From assembly GCA_022360655.1 (NCBI GenBank), contig JAKSCK010000255.1, positions 166,309-230,308 of the forward strand: a stretch of DNA of 64,000 bases, in the 5' to 3' direction. The translations under genes were made by a program, and so were the position numbers. Origin of the DNA: Spirochaetales bacterium (GTDB taxonomy: Bacteria > Spirochaetota > Spirochaetia > DSM-2461). Below, one piece after another: positions 17,910 through 26,876 of this stretch. Below the pieces are notes generated by a model. That model was given only the letters and a program-made list of their open reading frames with translations. It was not told the DNA's origin and ran no database searches. How positions within the stretch are numbered: position 1 is the stretch's first letter; the number at the start of each line of letters is the position of its first letter.

Positions 17910-17948
17910 GGCGCCTCCGGCGCCGACCCCGGGCTCCCCGCCCGGGGT
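17910..17948 (-). promoter_or_regulatory. Two GC hairpins just upstream of the sorE-like ribosome-binding site
   Basis: GGCGCC-tcc-GGCGCC (17910-17924) and ACCCCGGG-(7 nt)-CCCGGGGT (17926-17948). In the minus sense both lie in the leader and the second stem directly abuts the AAAGGAG ribosome-binding site. This suggests mRNA stabilisation, a processing site, or translational control of the downstream gene. Confidence 0.4.
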
Positions 17949-18030
17949 ATGTTGCTGAGAAGGATGTTCCCAGCCCCGCCACAACTGGCGAGAAAACCAT
18001 GGCAACCGTCAAAATTGCCCTTCTTTCACC

Positions 18031-18060
18031 ACCCCTGCGAAGGCAGGGGTCGATCTAAAG
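18031..18060. terminator. Hairpin after the SrlD-like gene
   Basis: ACCCCTGC-GAAG-GCAGGGGT (18031-18050) with the flank CGATCTAAAG. In the minus sense it starts 15 nt after the SDR stop codon and is not followed by a U-run, so read-through into the next gene is likely. Confidence 0.45.
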
Positions 18061-18064
18061 GCTG

Positions 18065-19243
18065 TTACTTCAGCATCACCTGGCCACCAGTGACCGGAAG
18101 AGCCTGCCCAGTTTCATAAGCCTGCTCCACACAGTAGAGAATGGCTCGAAGAACATCGGGGCCATAACAGCCCCGTCCCATGGGAACTTTGGCTTCATAG
18201 AAGGCCTTCACATCCGCCACAGTTTGGGCACCAGGAACCTTCCCTGCCCTCAGATACTGAACAAACAATCCATTCTCCGGATGAGACCAAAGAGGTCCAT
18301 CAAAGAAATTTCCCGGGCATATGGCATTCACTTTAATGCCATGCTCCACCAATTCCAGGGCAAAACTCTGAACCAAGCCCAGGCCACCAAACTTACCTCC
18401 TGCATAGGCTCCATTTTTATTGGAACCTTCCAAACCACTTTTTGAGTTGATTTGCACAATGTCCATGGATTGGGTGGGGCCGCCTTGGCGTTGAGCAGCC
18501 ATAACGGCTGCAAGATGTTTCACCACAAGGAAAAAAGCGGTGTAATTGATTCTTGTGACAAAATCAAAATCATGCGCTTCCAGCTGAAGAACAGATCCGG
18601 CCCGAAGCACGCCAGCATTGCTCACCAAAAGATCAAGTCCGCCGGTACCGGCCACAATGGTGGCGGCCATGGCCTGAACAGACGATTCATCAGACACATC
18701 CACAGCCACTGCTGCCGCCCGCGTGGAACCAGAGGCATTGAGCTCTGCTGCAAAAGCTGCGGCGCCCTCTTCATTGATGTCGGCAATCCAGACAAAGGCT
18801 CCTTCATCCGCCAAGCCCCGGGCAATTTCTGCACCAAATCCTTGGGCCCCACCCGTCACCAGAGCAATGCGTCCCTTCACCACATCACCACGTCCTGAAG
18901 AAGGTGTGGCCTGATCGTGCTGGAGAAAAAAATGCTGCGTTATGGAAGGGGCGGCTTCCATGGCCTTTTGTGCCGCGTCATAGCTGGCTCCCAGAAAGAA
19001 GGTGCCCCCATTGGGAGTGGAGAGGGCCTGAGGCAGTTCACCATGGGAATTCTGCAAAGCTTTAAGGGCCTCCCGTAAAGGACTGGCATCTTGATGCAAT
19101 TTGGATGTGGCCAATTCCAAAACTTCTTGAGAAAGAGGAGCGGCGGAATCCACAACGTCCTGAGTCCAAGCCAGAAAAACCGGAGCTCCAGTGAGTTCCA
19201 TGATGGCCCCCCGTAAAATAGGGGCTAATGCGATTCGGTCCAT
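18065..19243 (-). CDS. Sorbitol-6-phosphate 2-dehydrogenase-like SDR with N-terminal extension
   Basis: 392 aa. The SDR domain (about 122-392) has the Rossmann loop TGGAQGFG at ~130, the NAG motif (LVSNAGVL), the catalytic Ser region INSKSG and YAGGK (Tyr-x3-Lys), then ICPGNFFDGPLW and a C-terminal TGQALPVTGGQVM that closely matches SrlD (glucitol-6-P to fructose-6-P). The first ~120 residues are extra and unrecognised (APVFLAWTQDV, GTFFLGASYDAA). The start ATG 19243 has AAGGAAGG upstream and overlaps the stop of the PHP gene by 19 nt, so translation is coupled. With the SorE-like enzyme it would shift the carbonyl from C2 to C5 of a ketose 1-phosphate (inference). Confidence 0.85.
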   Translation of the reverse strand: MDRIALAPILRGAIMELTGAPVFLAWTQDVVDSAAPLSQEVLELATSKLHQDASPLREALKALQNSHGELPQALSTPNGGTFFLGASYDAAQKAMEAAPSITQHFFLQHDQATPSSGRGDVVKGRIALVTGGAQGFGAEIARGLADEGAFVWIADINEEGAAAFAAELNASGSTRAAAVAVDVSDESSVQAMAATIVAGTGGLDLLVSNAGVLRAGSVLQLEAHDFDFVTRINYTAFFLVVKHLAAVMAAQRQGGPTQSMDIVQINSKSGLEGSNKNGAYAGGKFGGLGLVQSFALELVEHGIKVNAICPGNFFDGPLWSHPENGLFVQYLRAGKVPGAQTVADVKAFYEAKVPMGRGCYGPDVLRAILYCVEQAYETGQALPVTGGQVMLK

Positions 19244-20577
19244 AATCCTTCCTTACGCGCCGCTTCAATGATGGACATTGGATCTTGGGGATTCATCCGG
19301 CGGCCCATTCGCGCATACACATCAAGGCGAATTTCTAAGGGCGCTTGGGCCATGGGTGAAGTGGAATCAAAAAGCCCCCACCCCCCATGAGAAGCAAATT
19401 GTTCATGGGCAATGAGAGCCCAAGTGCGATCATTGAGGTGAGCAAATTCTGGTTGGGTCACCTGGGGACACCGAAATTCCTGTCGAGAGGAATTGATGTC
19501 TACTCCACTGATTTCCATCAGCCCATGTTGCGTGCAAAGATTTTTCACCCGTTCTAACTGTTCCCGGGTGTTGCGGGGAGGCATGTAGGACAGTCCCCGG
19601 AACCCCAGTTGGGGAAGGAGGGCAAAGAGTTCCTCCAGCCAAGCATCTTCATAGTGCTCGGCTTTCTTGTCACCGGTGGGCGACTCTCCTACATCTCCTA
19701 GATAGGCATAAGTAGCAATGGCACCAATGTGTTCTGCCAAGGCTGTGGCCTGTGTCACTGGAGGACATTCTTTTTCATCTGGTTGGCGGAAGAATCGGGG
19801 AACCAAGGCTCCTTTGAACAAACCCAGCAAATCATAGAGATAATGGGGATTGGATTCATCCTGAAGACGTTCTGCCACAGTGGTTGAAACAGGAAGCCCC
19901 AGGCTGTTCTCCAGGGCATCCATCAAAGCTGTTCCGCGGCCGAAAGTCTCTGTAAAGACTTGAGAAAGGGCATAGAGGATGTGGCGTTCCGTGATGCTTC
20001 CCCCCTCTTGAGTTAGGGAAACAGCCATCACATCCTCATGAAAGTCCAAGGCAGGACAACCTGCATCCTCAAGGATGGCATTCAGGGTTTGGGTTTGTTC
20101 ACGCATTCGGTCATTCCGCGATTCCCGAATGGGGGCCAAGAAGGCTTCCACCTCCTCCCGATGCTGATGGGGAATTCCATGAATCACCATGTAAAACAAA
20201 CCATCGGAATCCGGATTGTTGATGCGTCGCCCTTCAAGGGCCGTTCCCTTTGCACTCACCCGCAGTTCACAGCCTGTGGTGATGCCTAGGCCAAGGAGTT
20301 GTCCAGCCTGGAGCATTTCCTGGCAGCCGGCGACAGACTCATGATCCACAATCCCCACAGCTTCTAATCCAGCTCTCCAGGCCCCATACACAGCCTCAGA
20401 GGGCGTGTAAGGACTGAAGGAGTACACGGTGTGGATATGGTTATTCACCTCACCTGTAGACGGAGGGAGGAACCCTGCCGCCCGGTCTTTTGCCAATTTT
20501 ACATCTAATGCGTGAAGCCGAGAAACGGCTGTGGCCCCATCCAAGGACAGGGCATTCAGTTCCTCCCGAGAACTCAT
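19225..20577 (-). CDS. PHP-domain protein of unknown substrate
   Basis: 450 aa. Polymerase-and-histidinol-phosphatase fold: metal-binding [19 protein letters not shown] near residue 45, [21 protein letters not shown], a later [10 protein letters not shown], and GVDINSS near the C-terminus. PHP proteins are metal-dependent phosphoesterases such as histidinol phosphatase, so a sugar-phosphate phosphatase or related hydrolysis is the best general guess. It begins with ATG 20577 overlapping the E1 stop by 4 nt (ATGA) and has a G-rich ribosome-binding site (GGGGGGGAG). It is thus tightly coupled to the dehydrogenase complex and the SDR, implying a role in the same pathway. Larger than HisK-type phosphatases (~270 aa). 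Confidence 0.8.
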   Translation of the reverse strand: MSSREELNALSLDGATAVSRLHALDVKLAKDRAAGFLPPSTGEVNNHIHTVYSFSPYTPSEAVYGAWRAGLEAVGIVDHESVAGCQEMLQAGQLLGLGITTGCELRVSAKGTALEGRRINNPDSDGLFYMVIHGIPHQHREEVEAFLAPIRESRNDRMREQTQTLNAILEDAGCPALDFHEDVMAVSLTQEGGSITERHILYALSQVFTETFGRGTALMDALENSLGLPVSTTVAERLQDESNPHYLYDLLGLFKGALVPRFFRQPDEKECPPVTQATALAEHIGAIATYAYLGDVGESPTGDKKAEHYEDAWLEELFALLPQLGFRGLSYMPPRNTREQLERVKNLCTQHGLMEISGVDINSSRQEFRCPQVTQPEFAHLNDRTWALIAHEQFASHGGWGLFDSTSPMAQAPLEIRLDVYARMGRRMNPQDPMSIIEAARKEGLWTESH

Positions 20578-23030
20578 ACTCCCCCCCGGTTGATCCGCAC
20601 CAATTCCCCCACAGTCTGGACAGTAGTGGTCACATGACCTTCTAAAGGAAGAATGCGCTCATGAATCAAATCCACCATCCACTCAGGCTGGGGGAAGAAG
20701 TCACTTTCCATCTCTGCCGCTGGAGAAATCCAGTTTCGAGATCCCAGAACCACAGGAGGAGCGTCTAAGTCATCAAAACAAATCTGACTCAGATTATTGG
20801 CCACGTTATGGAGATAACTGCCCCGTTCCACAGCATCCGAGGCCAAAAGCACCCGGCCAGTTTTTTTCACAGACTTTGCCAGCACATCATAATCCAGGGG
20901 ATTCACATAGCGTAAATCCACCACCTCGGCCTCTAAACCGTACTGTTCCTTGAGCTGATCGGCAGCTTTTAAAGCCGTATACAAAGTGGCCCCCAAGGTG
21001 ATGATGGTCACATCCTTCCCTTGACGACGAACAGCAGGCACTCCTTCTGGTGTCTCGTAGTATCCCTCCGGTACACCTCCATCCTCAAACTGCTCACCAA
21101 TGCCGTACAGCTTCTGACTTTCTAAGAACACCACAGGATCAGTACCAGAGAGGGCACGGTTCAGCATTCCTTTGGCATCCGCAGGTGTTGCAGGAAAATA
21201 CACCTTCAAACCTGGAATATGTGCCACCAAGGCCGTCCAATCCTGGGAGTGCTGAGCCCCATATTTGGCTCCAACAGACACCCGAAGAACCAAGGGCATT
21301 TTCAGCACACCGGCACTCATGCTCTGCCATTTGGACATTTGGTTGAACACTTCATCACCCGCTCGCCCAAGGAAGTCACAGTACATGAGTTCCACCACAG
21401 CACGGCCGCCAGATAGAGCATAGCCCACACCAGCTCCCACAATGGCCGCTTCAGAAATGGGAGAATTGAAGAGACGATGGTAGGGAAGCTGTTCTGTCAG
21501 CCCACGGTACACAGCAAAAGCGCCACCCCAATCTCGGTTTTCTTCTCCCCAGGCCGCCATGGTGGGATCAATGGAATAGCGGTGAATCATGGCTTCAAAC
21601 AGAGCATCTCGGAAGGCAAACATCTTGGCAGGACTCACGGGTTTTCCATTCTCATCAAAAGCCCGGCGTACTTTGCGTTTCAGACTCTTCACCCGAGGAT
21701 TCTCCTCCACCTTCATGAGCATTTCCGGTTCTCGCTCATCCAGCGCTTCCGCCTTATCATTGGAAAACATCACCGTTTCAATGAATCGTCCTTCCGGACG
21801 AGGCGAAGTTTCCAAAGACACGGACTGAACAAGAGTCTTCATCAACTTCTCATCCACCAATGCGCGCATCTCTGAAATCTGGGCATCATCCAAAACACCA
21901 TTGGATTGCAGATAGGCCTCATAACCAGCAATGCAATCATTGGCCTGCCAGAGCTCCATCTCCTCCTTGGTTCGATAGCTGGAGGCATCGGAAGGACTAT
22001 GACCAGAGAGACGATAGGTGATGGTGTCTAAAATGGCTGGTCCCTTCCCTTCTAAGAGCAGGGCCTTTTTCCGAGCCGTGGCCTCTGCAACAGCCAAGGG
22101 ATTGTAACCATCCACCCGCTCGGCATGCATGTTTTCAGGATTCACACCAGCACCAATTCGCGCCAAGACACCAAAGCCCATGGTTTCACCCACTGGCTGA
22201 CCACCCATACCATAGAAGTTGTTGAAGAAGTTGATGAGAACAGGGGGAGCACCGCCCAGATCCTTGTCCCAAAGAGTGCGGTACTGATCCATGGCCGCCA
22301 TCATCATGCCTTCCCAAACCGGACCACAGCCCATGGAGGCATCGCCAATGTTGCCTATGACGATTCCAGGTTTGCGATTGATGCGCTTGTAGAGTGCCGC
22401 CCCCACAGCAATATCGCCGCTGCCACCCACAAGAGCATTGTTGGGCATAGATCCAAAGGGTGGAAAGAAGGTGTGCATGGAACCGCCGAGTCCCCGGTTA
22501 AAACCAGTTTTGCGGGCAAAAATCTCTGCCATGGTTCCATAAAGAATAAAATCCACAGCCAAATCTCGAACATTCTTGCTCGCGTTTTTCTCCACAACGC
22601 GCAGAATCTCACCACCCCAGTACTCTTCCATAATGGTGGAAAGAGCGGATTCCTCCATTGTGACAATGGCGGAAAGGGATTTGGCCAGAATTTCTCCATG
22701 GGAGCGATGGGATCCAAAGATGAAATCCTCATGGGTGAGCGCCATGCTCTGTCCCACAGCCGCCGCTTCCTGTCCAATGGAAAGGTGGGCAGGACCGGCA
22801 TGGTTGTATTCCACTCCCTTGTAAGCTCCAGTCTTCTTGATGGTGTCAAGAACTGTTTCAAATTCTCGAATCAAGAGCATGTGGTAATACGCGCTCTTCA
22901 GCCTCTCCACACCCCAAGTTTTTTCTTCCTTGGCAAAGTCATGGCTGTACTGATTCACAGGAATATCTTTGATTTTCACCACACCCGGTTTCCGGACTTC
23001 CGTGGGATCAACAAGTTGGCACTTTGGCAT
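20574..23030 (-). CDS. Fused E1 alpha-beta subunit of a TPP-dependent 2-oxoacid/acetoin-type dehydrogenase complex
   Basis: 818 aa, combining the two E1 chains that are usually separate. The alpha half (~40-400) has [51 protein letters not shown] and the TPP motif GDASMGCG...NFFNNFYG. A charged linker of ~70 residues follows. The beta half (~470-818) has [40 protein letters not shown] and [15 protein letters not shown]. It decarboxylates or cleaves an alpha-keto/alpha-hydroxyketone substrate and passes the acyl group to E2. Start MPKCQLVD at 23030 has AAGGAG 6-7 nt upstream. Placed between E3 and the PHP gene. Whether it acts on a 2-oxoacid or an acetoin-like ketose cannot be decided from sequence. 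Confidence 0.88.
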   Translation of the reverse strand: MPKCQLVDPTEVRKPGVVKIKDIPVNQYSHDFAKEEKTWGVERLKSAYYHMLLIREFETVLDTIKKTGAYKGVEYNHAGPAHLSIGQEAAAVGQSMALTHEDFIFGSHRSHGEILAKSLSAIVTMEESALSTIMEEYWGGEILRVVEKNASKNVRDLAVDFILYGTMAEIFARKTGFNRGLGGSMHTFFPPFGSMPNNALVGGSGDIAVGAALYKRINRKPGIVIGNIGDASMGCGPVWEGMMMAAMDQYRTLWDKDLGGAPPVLINFFNNFYGMGGQPVGETMGFGVLARIGAGVNPENMHAERVDGYNPLAVAEATARKKALLLEGKGPAILDTITYRLSGHSPSDASSYRTKEEMELWQANDCIAGYEAYLQSNGVLDDAQISEMRALVDEKLMKTLVQSVSLETSPRPEGRFIETVMFSNDKAEALDEREPEMLMKVEENPRVKSLKRKVRRAFDENGKPVSPAKMFAFRDALFEAMIHRYSIDPTMAAWGEENRDWGGAFAVYRGLTEQLPYHRLFNSPISEAAIVGAGVGYALSGGRAVVELMYCDFLGRAGDEVFNQMSKWQSMSAGVLKMPLVLRVSVGAKYGAQHSQDWTALVAHIPGLKVYFPATPADAKGMLNRALSGTDPVVFLESQKLYGIGEQFEDGGVPEGYYETPEGVPAVRRQGKDVTIITLGATLYTALKAADQLKEQYGLEAEVVDLRYVNPLDYDVLAKSVKKTGRVLLASDAVERGSYLHNVANNLSQICFDDLDAPPVVLGSRNWISPAAEMESDFFPQPEWMVDLIHERILPLEGHVTTTVQTVGELVRINRGGV

Positions 23031-23090
23031 TCGATTCTCCTTGAGGGCAGGCCCTCTCACCAGGTATTTCCCCAGTGTTTCTGTATCACG

Positions 23091-23114
23091 TTTTAGATCG
23101 ACCCCGCCGGGGGG
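23091..23114. terminator. GC hairpin between E3 and E1 genes
   Basis: TTTTAGATCGACCCC-GCC-GGGG at 23091-23111, a compact stem with the GATCGACCCC edge found repeatedly in this window. It lies in the 115-nt gap inside the operon, so it cannot be a full terminator; perhaps it sets relative E3/E1 amounts. Confidence 0.35.
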
Positions 23115-23145
23115 CCGGAAAGAGGAGTTGTCCTCCTCAACTCAT

Positions 23146-24507
23146 TTAAACAGAAGGGAACTCCCAAAGAGTTTCCCGAATAATTTCTGAGACGGTGGGA
23201 TGGGGAAACACAATCTGTTGCGCTTCTTCCACTCGGAATTCTGCTTCAATGAGACCACTGGCCCCCCAAATGATTTCCGAACAGCTTCCCCCAATCATGT
23301 GCACACCCAAGAGAGCTCGAGTCTGAGCATCCACCACCACCTTGCAAAACCCTGGTTCCTGTCCATTCTCAGCTAAGTAACGACCGCTGTACTGCATGGG
23401 AAGTTTTTCCACCAACACCTGCCGTCCCTGTTGAGCCGCTTCATGTTCAGAGAGTCCCACCCCAGCCGCTTCTGGGAGGGAGTACACCACGGAGGGAATG
23501 GCGTCATAACGCATCAAATCCCGCTTCCCCAAAACATCGGCCACCGCCACCTCACCCATGCGATAAGCCGAATGAGCCAGCAGGCTTTTCCCCGTGCAGT
23601 CACCAACCGCCCAAATCCCTGGAAGATTGGTGCGCATATGCTCATCCACAACAATGGCACCCCGGTTGATATCCAGGCCCATTTCTTCAAACCCCATGCC
23701 CTCCAGCACAGGTCGACGTCCCACGGACATGAGCACCACCTCACCCTCTACAGAGGCCTCTCCAGAAGCATCTGTGTAGTGAACAGCATGGCCATCAATT
23801 CCCGTTACCCGAGCCCCTAACTTAAAATCCACTTGGGAGGACAGCCGGGTTCGAAGAAGAGAAGCAACATCGTGATCGAGGGAAGGAACAATTTCCTCCA
23901 GCATTTCCACCACGGTCACCTTGCTGCCTAAAGTGGAAAACAAGGAGGCAAACTCACAACCAATCACTCCGCCACCAATCACCACCAAGGATTCCGGAAT
24001 GTGCTTTAAATCCAGGATTTCACGGCTGGTCATCACGGCCAAGGAATCCGCTCCAGGAATGGGAGGAACAAAGGGGCGGGAGCCGGTTGCAAGAATGAAC
24101 TTGGGAGCTGTGTATTGATGATCACCAACAACAATGGTGGTTCTACTCAAAAATCGAGCTTCTCCTTCCACCACCGTGACACCAGCCTTCTTGAGCTTGG
24201 CTCCCACCCCAGAACGCAGGGCTCGAACCGTTTTGGTTTTTCGTTTGAAGGCTGTGCCCCAATCCATGGAAACACCTTGGACATTCACACCAAATTCTTT
24301 GCTATCGGCCGCAATGTGATAATGCTTTGCCGCCGCAAGAAGAGTTTTGGTTGGGATGCAACCCCGATTCAGGCACACACCACCCAAGTGTTCCTTTTCC
24401 ACCACCAGAGTTTTCAACCCCGCGTGTGCGGCACGCTCTGCGGCGTTGTATCCTCCAGGGCCACCCCCCACCACAATCAGATCAAATGCATTATTGATGT
24501 CACTCAT
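23146..24507 (-). CDS. lpdA: Dihydrolipoamide dehydrogenase (E3)
   Basis: 453 aa FAD-disulfide oxidoreductase that reoxidises dihydrolipoamide on E2 and makes NADH. FAD site DLIVVGGGPGGYNAAERAA, redox disulfide GGVCLNRGCIPTKTLL (Cys ~45 and ~50), NAD site VVIGGGVIGCEFASLFSTLG, WAVGDCTG, and C-terminal active-site PHPTVSE. All catalytic residues are present. The ATG at 24507 has AGAAGGAA 6-7 nt upstream and lies 21 nt after the E2 stop, so co-transcribed. Being inside the sugar operon it is probably a dedicated E3, though it could serve other complexes. Confidence 0.96.
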   Translation of the reverse strand: MSDINNAFDLIVVGGGPGGYNAAERAAHAGLKTLVVEKEHLGGVCLNRGCIPTKTLLAAAKHYHIAADSKEFGVNVQGVSMDWGTAFKRKTKTVRALRSGVGAKLKKAGVTVVEGEARFLSRTTIVVGDHQYTAPKFILATGSRPFVPPIPGADSLAVMTSREILDLKHIPESLVVIGGGVIGCEFASLFSTLGSKVTVVEMLEEIVPSLDHDVASLLRTRLSSQVDFKLGARVTGIDGHAVHYTDASGEASVEGEVVLMSVGRRPVLEGMGFEEMGLDINRGAIVVDEHMRTNLPGIWAVGDCTGKSLLAHSAYRMGEVAVADVLGKRDLMRYDAIPSVVYSLPEAAGVGLSEHEAAQQGRQVLVEKLPMQYSGRYLAENGQEPGFCKVVVDAQTRALLGVHMIGGSCSEIIWGASGLIEAEFRVEEAQQIVFPHPTVSEIIRETLWEFPSV

Positions 24508-24528
24508 GTCTGTTCCTTCTCCGTCTGA

Positions 24529-25869
24529 TTAAAGGGCCACCATCCATTCAGGATGGGTTAAGAATGAAGAGAGTTCGCTCAAGAATCGGGCTCCTGGAGC
24601 TCCATCCACCGCCTGATGGTCCACTGTGAGAGACAGTCCCATCCGCTTCTCCAAAGCCAATGCTCCATCTCGCTCCACCGGAGCATTGGTGAGGGACCCT
24701 ACACCCAAGATGGCCACTTCCGGTGCATTCAGAACCGGTGTAAAGCGCTCAATCCCAAAAGCGCCAAGATTGCTGATGGTGAACGTACCTCCACTCAAAT
24801 CATCCGGAGAGGCTTTTCCCTCCCGGCATGCCGCGGCCAAGCGGCGGATTTCTCCTGAAATCTGAGTCAAAGAAAGACTGTTGGCATTTTTGATCACAGG
24901 AACCATGAGTCCTTTAGGAGTATCAACGGCAAAACCCAAATGGACCTGGTGATATTGACGTATCTCTTGTCCATGATATGTGGCATTCAATTCAGGATGG
25001 CGGAGTAACACCCGGGTCACGGCAAACATCACCATGGCATTCAAAGAAATCTTACTCAAACCCAAATCTTCCGGAGAGGACTTATAGCCCTCACGCCATT
25101 GAAGAAGGGCATCCGCAGAGGCCGAGGCATGAAGGGTGAGTTGCGCTGTTGAAGCCAAGGAATCATGCATGCGCTGGGCAATCACCTTCCGAATTCCTTT
25201 GACCGGAAGCACATCCACTGGACCTGGGAAATCTTGAGAATAGAGAGGAGGAGTTGGGACTTGTTGAGCCAAAGAGTCCATATCAACAGCACGAACTCTC
25301 TCACCAATTCCTGTTCCCTGCTCAGGAGCCCTCCCCCCCTGGGATTGCGCTGCCGGTGTGAGCACAGGTTGATCATCCAAAACGGCCTGAACATCACGTT
25401 CAATCACACGGCCACCAGGTCCACTGCCTTGGGCAGGAAGCTTTTCTAAACCGGCTCGAGAGGCCAGTTGACGGGCTCGAGGTGAGGAACCTACAGAATC
25501 CCCACTCTCATGAGCAGGGCCCTTGGGCTGAGGAGTCGCAACAGGAAGGGGTGTTTCTGCAATGGATTGAGATGCAGGAATCTCTTGGGGTGCTGGGGTA
25601 TCATCACCAAGCATGGCCGAAACATCTTCTCCAGCCTCTCCAAGAATCATGTAGGGGGCAAGAACAGCTATTTCATCATCCACATCACCCAATTGAGCCA
25701 AAAGAGTTCCAGCCGATTCCGATTCCACTTCTACCGTGGCTTTGTCCGTTTCCACTTCACAAACCACTTCACCAGCTTCCACAGAATCCCCTGGATTCTT
25801 TCGCCATTCCACAATCACCACCGATTCCACGGTGTTTCCCAGCTTGGGCATCACAATTTTTTGGGCCAT
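24529..25869 (-). CDS. Dihydrolipoamide acyltransferase (E2)
   Basis: 446 aa core of a 2-oxoacid dehydrogenase-type complex. One lipoyl domain (1-~78) with the lipoylated Lys43 in ETDKATVEV, a Pro/Gln/Ser linker, a peripheral-subunit-binding domain (~128-168, SPRARQLASRAGLEKL, GSGPGGRVIERDV), and a catalytic acyltransferase domain (~210-446) ending with the HQAVDGAPGARFL active site. It transfers the acyl group from lipoate to CoA, most often acetyl. ATG 25869 follows AAGGAC and lies 11 nt after the DeoR stop. The short linker and single lipoyl domain are typical of acetoin and branched-chain complexes; exact acyl specificity is not readable. Confidence 0.94.
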   Translation of the reverse strand: MAQKIVMPKLGNTVESVVIVEWRKNPGDSVEAGEVVCEVETDKATVEVESESAGTLLAQLGDVDDEIAVLAPYMILGEAGEDVSAMLGDDTPAPQEIPASQSIAETPLPVATPQPKGPAHESGDSVGSSPRARQLASRAGLEKLPAQGSGPGGRVIERDVQAVLDDQPVLTPAAQSQGGRAPEQGTGIGERVRAVDMDSLAQQVPTPPLYSQDFPGPVDVLPVKGIRKVIAQRMHDSLASTAQLTLHASASADALLQWREGYKSSPEDLGLSKISLNAMVMFAVTRVLLRHPELNATYHGQEIRQYHQVHLGFAVDTPKGLMVPVIKNANSLSLTQISGEIRRLAAACREGKASPDDLSGGTFTISNLGAFGIERFTPVLNAPEVAILGVGSLTNAPVERDGALALEKRMGLSLTVDHQAVDGAPGARFLSELSSFLTHPEWMVAL

Positions 25870-25880
25870 ATATTGTCCTT

Positions 25881-26639
25881 CTATACCTCGGCAATGAGGA
25901 GTTCTATCCCCAAAGCTGCAATATCGTTACGAGCTGCTTCCGGCATTCCCGAATCAGTGACAAGAACGTCGATGTCTTCCAAGGGGAGAATACGTGCAAA
26001 TCCGGCTTGTCCCCATTTACGAGAATCCGCCAAGAGAACGGTTTGATCAGATCGTTGATGCATGGTGCGCACAATTTCAGTGGCTTCCATCATATGGGCG
26101 GTGAGTCCATTCTCCAGCGTTATACCATCCGTCCCAATGAAGGCCTTTCGCACATGAAACTGCTCCAAATGTTCAACAGCCATGGGCCCCATCATGGATT
26201 CTGCTTCTGGTCGGAAAATGCCTCCAACAAAAGTCACACTCAAAGCCGGATTGGATCGGGCAAAGGGAAGAAGAAGAGTGGAATCGGTGACAACTTTCAC
26301 ATCCCGTTTCCCCAAAAGGTACCGCCCCATCATGGCCGTTGTTGTACCGGCCTCAATCATCACAGTATCCCCATCCTCGACTAAAGTGGCCGCCCGACGT
26401 GCAATGGCAGATTTGGCATCAGCAAAGGTTTTGAGACGTGTAAGGATTTCCGGATGAAAGGCAGGAAGGGCCCCACCACGAGTACGAATCAGATAGCCTT
26501 TCTCTGCTAAAGCATCAAAGTCACTACGAATGGTGACCACAGACACATCAAGACTCTTCCCCAACTGGCTCACACCTATATGAGGATCATCCATCAGCAA
26601 ATCTAGGATTTTCTTTTCTCTTTCACTTAACAGTTGCAA
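25881..26639 (-). CDS. DeoR/GlpR-family transcriptional regulator of the fucose-type operon
   Basis: 252 aa, the standard DeoR length. N-terminal winged helix (REKKILDLLMDD, VSQLGKSLDVSVVTIRSDF, GYLIRTRGGALP) and a C-terminal sugar-phosphate-sensing domain related to ribose-5-phosphate isomerase (DGDTVMIEAGTTTAMMGRYL, VVTDSTLLL, GIELLIAEV). It starts at TTG 26639 with AGGAAG close upstream. First gene of the minus-strand operon, so it is autoregulated in all likelihood. Family knowledge: DeoR proteins usually repress and are released by a phosphorylated sugar intermediate, which here would be a product of the kinase or dehydrogenases. Confidence 0.92.
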   Translation of the reverse strand: MQLLSEREKKILDLLMDDPHIGVSQLGKSLDVSVVTIRSDFDALAEKGYLIRTRGGALPAFHPEILTRLKTFADAKSAIARRAATLVEDGDTVMIEAGTTTAMMGRYLLGKRDVKVVTDSTLLLPFARSNPALSVTFVGGIFRPEAESMMGPMAVEHLEQFHVRKAFIGTDGITLENGLTAHMMEATEIVRTMHQRSDQTVLLADSRKWGQAGFARILPLEDIDVLVTDSGMPEAARNDIAALGIELLIAEV

Positions 26640-26876
26640 GCTCTTCCTCTCCGGTTTCGATTAACTTTCTTTACACCTACGTTATTCCTTTTTTTTGCTT
26701 ACATCAAGGTTTCATTCTCTCATTTTCTTTCAATCAGTCTTACAAAGGTGTTGCATTACTGATTCAGAGTTCCACCATGTTGGTATCACAAGGCATTGTT
26801 CTTTCTCGAAGGAATGTGTTGCAGAAGAGAGCTTGAGCAGAACGGGTTAGGGAAATGAATAGGAATTCCGCAGAAT
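26640..26876 (-). promoter_or_regulatory. Promoter region of the deoR-E2-E3-E1-fucI operon
   Basis: 237 nt upstream of the DeoR gene, also the 3' flank of the AraC gene. In the minus sense TTGATG followed after 17 nt by TAACGT (about 26710-26680) is the best, but weak, promoter candidate, and the region is rich in A/T runs. No clear DeoR operator repeat could be singled out by eye. Confidence 0.3.

Noticed and set aside
22125..23096. 323-codon plus-strand frame opposite E1
   Set aside because: Entirely antisense to the conserved E1 alpha half; no recognisable domain.
25482..26384. 300-codon plus-strand frame opposite E2 and DeoR
   Set aside because: Crosses two confident genes on the other strand; unusual Gln/His/Pro-rich content.
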